From an uncultured Lachnospiraceae bacterium (GTDB lineage Bacteria > Bacillota > Clostridia > Lachnospirales > Lachnospiraceae), in assembly GCA_902760755.1 (NCBI GenBank), contig CACWHK010000024.1, forward strand, positions 1-33,477: 33,477 bases of DNA, given 5' to 3'. Of this stretch, positions 22,955 to 30,070 are shown one piece after another. The translations under genes and the position numbers were made by a program. The number at the start of each line of letters is the position of its first letter. Position 1 is the stretch's first letter. The notes under the pieces are model-generated. The model worked only from the letters and a program-made list of their open reading frames with translations. It had not been told where the DNA came from and did not search any database.

Positions 22955-25246
22955 ATGAGTAAGAAAGGGATGAAGCGCTTCCTTGCGCTGGCGCTGGCCG
23001 GCTCCATGGCTGTCGGCATGATCGGCTGCGGCAAGTCGGAGGAGGGCACCACGGGAAGCACAGCTTCGACAACTGCCACCACCGCAACTACGGCGGAGAC
23101 GGAAGCATCAACGGAGCCTGTGACCGAGGAGGTAACCGAGGAGAAGAAGGACCTCAACGTGAAGCCGGGAGACGTGATCGTTGATATGGACTTTGAGGAC
23201 GGGAAGACCGGCAACTTCAACGTTTACACCAAGGGCGGCAAGTTCGAGATGGAGAATGTGAACGGTCAGCTGGTGCTTCACATCGAGACCTGCGGAAGCG
23301 TGGACTACGCAAACCAGATCTTCTATGACGGATATCAGCTGCTGCAGGGCGCGGAGTACACCTTCAGCTTTGATGTATCCAGCACCATTCCGCGTACCAT
23401 CGAGTATCGGAGCGGTCAGATCAACGGCGCGGACTATCACGCATACCAGGGCGAGTATATCCAGATCGGACCGGAGGTGCAAACCATTACTGCGGACTTC
23501 TTCATGGAGGAGGAGTCGGATCCGGCACCGCGTATGGTATTTAACATGGGAAAGCAGACGGATATGACCGAGGATCCGGGCCCGCATGACATCATCATCG
23601 ACAACATCAAGCTGGTGGTGAAGGATGTTACAAATGCCCAGGTTCTGGAAGGCCTTCCGGACTATCCGAACGTAAATATCGATCAGATCGGTTATCTTCC
23701 GAATGATCTGAAGACCGTTGTGGTTAAGGGCAAGGAATGCACCACATTTAAGGTGGTGGATGCTGCGTCCGGTGCAACCGCATACGAAGGAACCTTAAGC
23801 GATTATGCATTCCACGCTGCTTACGATACCCTGGTACGTCAGGGCGACTTCTCGGAGCTTACCACTCCGGGCACCTACAAGGTAGTGACGGACGTGGGAG
23901 AGAGCTATCCCTTTGTGATCGGTGACGGCGTCTATGATGAGGTCTATGCAGCGGTTGTCCGTATGCTGTACCTGCAGCGCTGCGGAATCGAGCTTTCGGA
24001 GGCAGATGCACATGCATTTGCACACCCGGCCTGCCACACCACAGAGGCGATCGTGTATGACGATCCCGGTAAGAAGTACGATGTATCCGGCGGATGGCAT
24101 GATGCCGGTGACTACGGACGTTACGTGGTTGCAGGTGCCAAGACCGTACAGGATCTGATGCTGGCCTTTGAGGATTACGGCATCGAAGCGGATGACATGA
24201 ACATCCCGGAGAGCGGAAATGGTGTTCCGGATATCCTGGATGAGGCACGCTATGAGCTGGACTGGATGCTGAAAATGCAGGAGAAGTCCAATGGCGGTGT
24301 ATACCACAAGGTATCCTGCCTGAACTTCCCGGAGACGGTTATGCCTGAGGAGGAGACCGCAGATCTTTATCTTGCCTCCATCTCCGTTGCGGCAACCGGT
24401 GACTTCGCAGCCGTTATGGCGAAGGCGTCCCAGGTCTATGCACCGTTTGATAAGGACTTTGCGGATACCTGCTTTGCAGCCGCAAAGGAAGCATGGAAGT
24501 ATATCGAGGCACAGGGCGGCATCTACTACGGCTACACGAATCCCGAGGATTTCGTAACCGGAGAGTACAAGGATGCAGTCGTAAAGGATGAGGTGTTCTG
24601 GGCAGCCGCAGAGCTGTATCTGGCAGGGTACACCGAGATCGGGGACAGCCTGGAGGCAATCCTGGCAGAGGTTCAGATCGGTAGTGAGCTGGGCTGGGCA
24701 GACATCACAGGCTATGCATACTATGACCTGCTCCGCCAGAGTCCGGAGGGCATCGATGCCGTCATGGACTCCGTAAAGGAGCGCTTCTACAGCCGCTTAG
24801 AGCAGCTGGCAGAGCGTGCCGACACCTATGGCATGATGCTGCAGGCAAACTTCCCCTGGGGAAGTAATATGACCATCGCCAACAACGGTGAGCTGATGCG
24901 GATGGCATACAACCTCACCGGAGATGAAGGCTATAAGAAGCTGGCAAAGCGTCAGCTGGATTACCTGCTGGGTGAGAATCCCATGGGCTACTGCTTCGTT
25001 ACAGGCTATGGCCAGATGACACCGAAGTCACCGCATCACAGACCTTCCCAGGTAAAGGGAGAGGCTATGCCGGGCATGCTGGTCGGCGGAGCGGACGGGG
25101 CTCTGGAGGATAGCTACGCGAAGGCCGTGCTTTACGGACAGCCGCCGGCACTCTGCTATGCGGATAATGCGCAGACTTATTCGACAAATGAGGTTACGAT
25201 CTACTGGAATTCTCCGCTGATCTACCTCCTTGCAGCCTGCAAGTAA
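22955..25246 (+). CDS. GH9 cellulase lipoprotein with N-terminal CBM-like and Ig-like domains
   Basis: The 763-residue protein is exported and lipid-anchored. The signal peptide ends in lipobox GMIGC with C25, followed by a Thr/Ser/Glu-rich stalk (about 28-66). Residues ~72-225 form a beta-sandwich resembling CBM4/9. Residues ~234-320 are the Ig-like CelD_N domain (NVNIDQIGYLPND), and 325-763 are the glycoside hydrolase family 9 (alpha/alpha)6 barrel. Catalytic features are D383 and D386 in GGWHDAGDYGRYV, the substrate-binding HHR at 694-696 (PKSPHHRPSQ), and acid E746 in TNEVTIYWN. It should cleave beta-1,4-glucans such as cellulose at the cell surface. No dockerin is present. The ATG has GGAGGG seven bases upstream. 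Confidence 0.93.
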   Translation: MSKKGMKRFLALALAGSMAVGMIGCGKSEEGTTGSTASTTATTATTAETEASTEPVTEEVTEEKKDLNVKPGDVIVDMDFEDGKTGNFNVYTKGGKFEMENVNGQLVLHIETCGSVDYANQIFYDGYQLLQGAEYTFSFDVSSTIPRTIEYRSGQINGADYHAYQGEYIQIGPEVQTITADFFMEEESDPAPRMVFNMGKQTDMTEDPGPHDIIIDNIKLVVKDVTNAQVLEGLPDYPNVNIDQIGYLPNDLKTVVVKGKECTTFKVVDAASGATAYEGTLSDYAFHAAYDTLVRQGDFSELTTPGTYKVVTDVGESYPFVIGDGVYDEVYAAVVRMLYLQRCGIELSEADAHAFAHPACHTTEAIVYDDPGKKYDVSGGWHDAGDYGRYVVAGAKTVQDLMLAFEDYGIEADDMNIPESGNGVPDILDEARYELDWMLKMQEKSNGGVYHKVSCLNFPETVMPEEETADLYLASISVAATGDFAAVMAKASQVYAPFDKDFADTCFAAAKEAWKYIEAQGGIYYGYTNPEDFVTGEYKDAVVKDEVFWAAAELYLAGYTEIGDSLEAILAEVQIGSELGWADITGYAYYDLLRQSPEGIDAVMDSVKERFYSRLEQLAERADTYGMMLQANFPWGSNMTIANNGELMRMAYNLTGDEGYKKLAKRQLDYLLGENPMGYCFVTGYGQMTPKSPHHRPSQVKGEAMPGMLVGGADGALEDSYAKAVLYGQPPALCYADNAQTYSTNEVTIYWNSPLIYLLAACK

Positions 25247-25262
25247 ATCTAATAAAAATCAA

Positions 25263-25320
25263 CGGGCGTGTCCCGTCCGGACAGGGTTCCCCTGCCCGGA
25301 CGGGACACTGCCCGTAGTTT
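25263..25320 (+). terminator. Terminator-like hairpin after the GH9 cellulase
   Basis: CGGGC plus a 13-base arm (25263-25280) pairs with 25296-25314, with one bulged T at 25309. The 15-base loop can itself form a small CAGGG/CCCTG stem. The following TAGTTTA is a poor T run, so termination may be partial and some read-through to the yfhO-type gene is likely. Confidence 0.65.
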
Positions 25321-25354
25321 ATGCCGTACGAAAAAACAGTGAAGGAGCCAAACG

Positions 25355-28066
25355 ATGCCCCAGGAAGAGATCATCGAAGATACCGGAATTGAATCAATGA
25401 ATAAGAAAAAGGGCTTCGGGTCCCGGCTATGGGCCTTTGCGGAAAGAAACTGGTCCTGGCTTCTGGCGGTGGCGATCGTCTTCATCTTCATGGTGACGGT
25501 TTCCGCCATCATGTCGGTGGCACCCCTCGGAAGGAACTCCTTCTCCTGTATCGACAGTATGCACCAGTACGTGCCCTTCTTCTCGGATTATCAGAGAAAG
25601 GTGAGGGGTCTTGAGAGCCTTTATTACACCTGGAATATCGGTATGGGACAGAACTATCTGTCACTGCTGCTTTACTATATCGCCAGTCCCCTGAACCTGA
25701 TCCTTCTTGTGGTTCCCCGTTCGGGGATCTTCGGCGCATTTACCTTCCTTGTGATCTTCAAGCTCTGCTTTTCGGCAGGGGCTTTCGGTTACTGGCTCTC
25801 CAGAAGAAGGGGAGTGGTCTCAAACTCGCCCCTCATCACGGGCTTCTCCCTGGGGTATGCTCTGAGCAGCTATATGATCGGCTATCACTGGAATGTCATG
25901 TGGCTGGACTGCATCATGATGCTTCCTCTGGCAATCCTGGGACTGGAACGGATCTTCCGGAAGAAAAGCCCGAAGCTTTATGTCCTTTCCCTGTTCTATA
26001 TCCTGTTCTGTAACTACTATATCGCATTTATTATCTGTATCTTCCTGGTGCTCTGGTTTTTTGCGCATAAGCAGGGAAGCTTTAAGGATTTTCTCCGGAA
26101 CGGTCTGGTCTTTGCCGGCTGCTCGCTGCTTTCGGCACTGATGGCGGCCGCGGCATTGCTCACGGCCTTCCTTGGGATCATGCAGACATCCTCCGCGGAG
26201 TCCATGGGACTTCCGAAGGAGAAGCTGTACGGAAGCTTCTTCGCACAGTTAAAGCAGCATTTCTTCCTGACCACACCCATCGACATGCAGAATGATGACA
26301 GCGGTCTCAACGTCTACTGCGGCGTACTGATCGTGCTGCTGTTCTTCCTGTTCCTGCTGTCGGACCGGATCTCCCTTCGGGAGCGGATCCGAAAGGGCCT
26401 TCTTGTGGCATTCCTGATCTACAGCTTCAACTCCACACTTTTTAACTTTATCTGGCACGGCTTCCACAACCAGTACGGAATCCCGAACCGGTTTTCCTTC
26501 GTGTACATCTTTACCCTGCTTACCGTAGGGTACGAGGCCCTTGTCCGGCTGCGTCAGACGGGAGTTTTCCGGATCGCGCTGGCAGGCTCCCTTACCATCA
26601 TATTCTTCTTCCTCTGCTTCTGGTTCGGTGACCCGAAGGGGGCAGTGCCCGGAGGCTGGATCTTTGCGATCACCCTGGCACTGGTGGTGGTTTACATGGT
26701 ATTCCTCTTCCTTCGGAAGTTAAACGGGATCCCGCTCCTGGCGGGAAGTATCGTGCTGGCCTCCATGCTTGCTGCAGAGCTGATCACCAACGGAGCCCTG
26801 GGCTTTGCGAAAAATGACGTGGCGAACGGAGATTTCTACGCGGAATACACGGATGCCATGATCACGGCCAAGCAGAATGTGGACCGCCTGGCGGAACTAA
26901 AGAGCGAAAAGTTCTGGCGGGAGGATATGGTATCCACCCGCATGATCGATGAGGCAACCTACCACGGACTCCGGAGCGTCGGAACATTTTGCTCCACCGT
27001 CAAGGGGAAGCTTGTGGATGTCATGGGAAGACTGGGCTGCTACACAGCAGTGAATGAGTTCCTGTTCTACGGCGGAAATCCGGTGCTGAACATGCTGACG
27101 GGGGTACGCTATATCTACACAAGAGATACCGACTATTCGGGAATCATGACCCGGGAGACACCGGTCTATGAGGATAAGGACCTGAAGGTGTACGAGAATC
27201 CCTATGTCCTGCCCATCGCCTACGGTGTTCCCATGTCCATGGAGAACTGGGAGTCCGCCGCCGGAGACCGGATCGGAGAGGTGAACCGTCTGGCCAGGGA
27301 AATGACGGGCATCGGAAAGGTCTATGAGACCGCAACGATTGAGCGCACGGCGGAAGGAGAAGGGTGCAAGACCTGGGTAACTTCCCCGACCTCCAAGTTG
27401 ATCAACTATTCGAAGGATCAGGACGCCACGGGAAATATCAAGATCACGACAGAACTGACCATCACGGAGGACGGAAGCTACGTCTTTGATACAAGAGTCA
27501 ACCATGTGAAGAGATTACAGATCCACATCAATGATGAGCAGAAGGCCCGGGACAGATTCACATCGCAGATCTTTGATCTCGGGAAGCTGAAGGTGGGAGA
27601 CCGGGTGAAGCTGGTCTTTGAATTTGATTCGGATGCTTCCGAAAGCGGAACCGTCAGGCTGGAATTATGTAGGATAAATGAAGAGAAGCTGCAGCAGATC
27701 TACGACAAGCTGGCGGATGAGGGTATGGAAGTTACCTACGTGAAGGACGGCAAGCTGGACGGCGTTGTTACCATGAAGGAGGACGGCCTGCTCTTTACCA
27801 CCATCCCTTATGATGAAGGATGGACCGTGAAGGTGGACGGAGAGAAGGTTGAAACCATGGCAGTGGGAGAGGCGTTCCTGGCCCTTCCCCTTTCCGCGGG
27901 GCAGCATACCGTTACCTTCCGTTACACGGCACCGGGTTTCCTTCGGGGACTGCTCCTCAGTCTTTGCGGCTGGGTCCTCTATTTCGTGATTTTTCACATA
28001 AGAAGGCAAAAAAAGCGGAAAAAAACCGTGACTATTCCTTTACATAAAGAGGAAAAAGATATATAA
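25355..28066 (+). CDS. YfhO-family multi-pass membrane protein
   Basis: The 903-residue protein is of the YfhO family (GT-C-like polytopic membrane proteins linked in Bacillota to glycosylation of teichoic or lipoteichoic acids). A membrane helix near 33-53 is followed by the conserved loop with SMHQYVPFFSDY. About twelve further hydrophobic segments extend to residue ~485. A large extracytoplasmic beta-rich domain (about 490-860) follows, then one last helix and a Lys/Arg-rich cytoplasmic end. The loop GYHWNVMWLDCIMMLP is typical of the family. The ATG at 25355 has GAAGGAG eight bases upstream. The final codons contain the promoter of the following histidine kinase. Confidence 0.9.
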   Translation: MPQEEIIEDTGIESMNKKKGFGSRLWAFAERNWSWLLAVAIVFIFMVTVSAIMSVAPLGRNSFSCIDSMHQYVPFFSDYQRKVRGLESLYYTWNIGMGQNYLSLLLYYIASPLNLILLVVPRSGIFGAFTFLVIFKLCFSAGAFGYWLSRRRGVVSNSPLITGFSLGYALSSYMIGYHWNVMWLDCIMMLPLAILGLERIFRKKSPKLYVLSLFYILFCNYYIAFIICIFLVLWFFAHKQGSFKDFLRNGLVFAGCSLLSALMAAAALLTAFLGIMQTSSAESMGLPKEKLYGSFFAQLKQHFFLTTPIDMQNDDSGLNVYCGVLIVLLFFLFLLSDRISLRERIRKGLLVAFLIYSFNSTLFNFIWHGFHNQYGIPNRFSFVYIFTLLTVGYEALVRLRQTGVFRIALAGSLTIIFFFLCFWFGDPKGAVPGGWIFAITLALVVVYMVFLFLRKLNGIPLLAGSIVLASMLAAELITNGALGFAKNDVANGDFYAEYTDAMITAKQNVDRLAELKSEKFWREDMVSTRMIDEATYHGLRSVGTFCSTVKGKLVDVMGRLGCYTAVNEFLFYGGNPVLNMLTGVRYIYTRDTDYSGIMTRETPVYEDKDLKVYENPYVLPIAYGVPMSMENWESAAGDRIGEVNRLAREMTGIGKVYETATIERTAEGEGCKTWVTSPTSKLINYSKDQDATGNIKITTELTITEDGSYVFDTRVNHVKRLQIHINDEQKARDRFTSQIFDLGKLKVGDRVKLVFEFDSDASESGTVRLELCRINEEKLQQIYDKLADEGMEVTYVKDGKLDGVVTMKEDGLLFTTIPYDEGWTVKVDGEKVETMAVGEAFLALPLSAGQHTVTFRYTAPGFLRGLLLSLCGWVLYFVIFHIRRQKKRKKTVTIPLHKEEKDI

Positions 28067-28067
28067 T
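28039..28067 (+). promoter_or_regulatory. Near-consensus promoter of the hybrid histidine kinase, inside the end of the YfhO gene
   Basis: TTTACA at 28039-28044 (5/6) and TATAAT at 28062-28067 (6/6) are 17 bases apart. The -10 overlaps the stop codon of the YfhO gene. Transcription would begin near 28074, producing a leader of about 125 bases. Confidence 0.82.
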
Positions 28068-28078
28068 ATTTCCATGTA

Positions 28079-28178
28079 TGTTCTCATGGCGCGAATCTCC
28101 AGGGATCGTGGACCGTCCACGATTTCCGATACGGCGCGGTATCGGGGGAGAGGTTGTCCGCATGGCGGACGGAGAACA
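28079..28178 (+). ncRNA. Candidate structured 5' leader RNA (five nested stems) of the histidine kinase
   Basis: Closing stem P1 is 28079-28085 with 28172-28178 (7 bp). Inside it, P2 is TCTCC 28096-28100 with GGAGA 28147-28151. P2 encloses P3 (28105-28112 with 28116-28123, 8 bp, triloop) and P4 (CCGATAC 28126-28132 with GTATCGG 28139-28145, 6-base loop). P5 is GTCCGC 28156-28161 with GCGGAC 28165-28170. All pairs are Watson-Crick. The element fills the space between the promoter start and the ribosome site. No terminator T run follows, so control of translation is more likely. I do not recognise it as a known riboswitch or ribozyme class. Confidence 0.6.
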
Positions 28179-28199
28179 ATGGATTTAAAGGGGTGCATT

Positions 28200-29951
28200 A
28201 TGGAAAAATTGAAAGAAATGGATGCGAAGACACTGGCGATCGCAGCGGCAGTGGTAATCGGCGTGCTCGGACTGATCGGCGTTCTGGTAGGGAACACGGT
28301 GGTCGGTATTATCATGCTGATCCTTCAGATTGCGGTTGCATTTATCCTGATCAGCCAGGTGTCCGGTGGGGGCTCTGACACGAAGAACGACAAGTATCGG
28401 AAGCTCTTCATGAACCTTCCCATCGGCTTTGCTCAGGCAAAGATCATCCAGGATCCGTCCGGTCAGGTGACCGGTTACCAGATGGTAGACGCAAATGAGA
28501 CCTTCGGCGTTTACTTCAATCTGGATCGTATGGACTATCAGGACCGTATTATCGGCGAGTCCAATATCGAAGTACTTCAGGATATTAACGCATGGTTCCG
28601 TGCGTACAATACCTCCGGCACAAAGCAGGGTGACCTTATGGATGTTGAGATCACCATGGAGAAGCTGGGCAAGGTATTTAATACCGTTATGTACAAGTCC
28701 GAGGCAGATCACATCAACATGGTAGTTATTGATGTGACCGAGCAGAAGGAGACGGAGGCGAAGCTGTCCCATGCCATCGAGGACGCAAATGCCGCATATA
28801 AGACGCAGGCAGAGTTCCTTGCGAACATGAGCCATGAGATCCGTACACCGATCAACGGCATCCTGGGCATGATCCAGCTGACGCTGATGGCAGACGATCT
28901 GCAGGCAGATTACAGAGACAATCTGATCACCGCAAAGAACTGTGCAGATAACCTGCTGCGCCTCATCAACGATATCCTGGATATCAGTAAGCTTGAGGCT
29001 GGCAAGTACAAGATCAAGGAAGAGATCACGGACATCCGCACCTCCATCGAGGAGACGGTTGCGGCACATGCTCCGGCAGCTGAGAATAAGAACATTTCTC
29101 TGGATCTGAACTTCGGAAATAACATTCCGAAGCTGGTTCGTGCGGACGGACAGCGGATCCAGCAGGTACTTAATTGTCTTCTTTCGAATGCCATCAAGTT
29201 CACCTCCGAGGGTGGTGTGCGCGTAAAGGTTGCAGCGATCGATGACACCGCAGAGAAGTTTACACTTCGAATTGCCGTTGCGGATACCGGTATCGGTATC
29301 TCCGAGGCAAACATGAGCAAGCTCTTCATCCGGTTCTCTCAGGTAGACGGATCGGATACAAGAAGATACGGCGGTTCCGGACTCGGCCTGGTTATCTCCA
29401 AGCAGATCACGGAGCTTATGGGTGGTACGATCTCCGTACAGAGTAAGGAAGGGATCGGTTCTACCTTTATTGCCGAGATTCCGCTTCGTATCGTAAAGGC
29501 AGCGGAAGCTGAGGCAAAGAAGATGGAGGAGAAGCAGGATCCTGCAGCTTACTCTATCAGTATGGCAAACGGAAAACACGCGAGAATCCTTGTGGCTGAG
29601 GATGAGCCGGTGAACCAGCAGGTAATCGGTAAGCTCCTCGGTATGGCAGGCTTCTCTTATGATATTGCGGAAAATGGTGAGAAGGCGGTAGAGCTCTTCA
29701 AGAAGAAGCACTACGACGCGGCCCTCTTTGACGTGCAGATGCCCGTCATGGATGGAATAGCCGCGACGCAGGAGATCCGAAAGATCGAGCACTCCGAACG
29801 TCGAAACCGTCTTCCGATCATTGCCGTGACTGCACGGGCCATGTTCGGAGATAAAGAGCGTATCATAGAGAACCAGCTGGATGATTATATCGCGAAGCCA
29901 TATAATCTGAATACGGTAGTGGATACACTGAATAAGTATATCCAAAAGTAG
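28200..29951 (+). CDS. Hybrid sensor histidine kinase with receiver domain
   Basis: The 583-residue membrane protein has two closely spaced helices (about 11-30 and 33-53) with almost no outside loop, so sensing is probably cytoplasmic or within the membrane. A PAS-like domain (about 65-182) is followed by HisKA with H212 in FLANMSHEIRTPING, HATPase_c (ADTGIGI, GGSGLGLVIS) and a C-terminal receiver with D511 in LFDVQMPVMDG. No output domain is present, so the receiver either passes phosphate on or sequesters it. I start at the ATG at 28200 (AAAGGGG six bases upstream). An in-frame ATG at 28179, with GGAG in stem P1, is an alternative; the open frame back to 28074 lies in the leader RNA. Confidence 0.92.
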   Translation: MEKLKEMDAKTLAIAAAVVIGVLGLIGVLVGNTVVGIIMLILQIAVAFILISQVSGGGSDTKNDKYRKLFMNLPIGFAQAKIIQDPSGQVTGYQMVDANETFGVYFNLDRMDYQDRIIGESNIEVLQDINAWFRAYNTSGTKQGDLMDVEITMEKLGKVFNTVMYKSEADHINMVVIDVTEQKETEAKLSHAIEDANAAYKTQAEFLANMSHEIRTPINGILGMIQLTLMADDLQADYRDNLITAKNCADNLLRLINDILDISKLEAGKYKIKEEITDIRTSIEETVAAHAPAAENKNISLDLNFGNNIPKLVRADGQRIQQVLNCLLSNAIKFTSEGGVRVKVAAIDDTAEKFTLRIAVADTGIGISEANMSKLFIRFSQVDGSDTRRYGGSGLGLVISKQITELMGGTISVQSKEGIGSTFIAEIPLRIVKAAEAEAKKMEEKQDPAAYSISMANGKHARILVAEDEPVNQQVIGKLLGMAGFSYDIAENGEKAVELFKKKHYDAALFDVQMPVMDGIAATQEIRKIEHSERRNRLPIIAVTARAMFGDKERIIENQLDDYIAKPYNLNTVVDTLNKYIQK

Positions 29952-30019
29952 TGAACTGTTACAGACAGCCTGGTCTCCGGTCCCTGTCGATGGCAGTTCC
30001 GGGATCAAGCTGGACGAGG

Positions 30020-30050
30020 AAAAGGACGGCATGATTGCTGTCCTTTTCTT
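30020..30050 (+). terminator. Intrinsic terminator after the histidine kinase
   Basis: An 11-bp stem (30020-30030 with 30037-30047, one G-U pair) around a 6-base loop ends in TTTT. It lies about 70 bases past the kinase stop and just before the ribosome site of the next gene. Confidence 0.85.
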
Positions 30051-30070
30051 CGCCAAAAAGGAGTTTTTCT

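Noticed and set aside
28074-28199. A 42-residue N-terminal extension of the histidine kinase
   Set aside because: The sequence is the structured leader. It is Arg/Gly-rich with no kinase similarity, has no ribosome site at 28074, and transcription would begin about there.
28185-30056. A 623-codon open frame on the minus strand, opposite the histidine kinase
   Set aside because: The plus strand encodes a complete hybrid kinase with all motifs. The antisense frame is His/Leu/Cys-rich, has no recognisable domain and is a by-product of codon bias.
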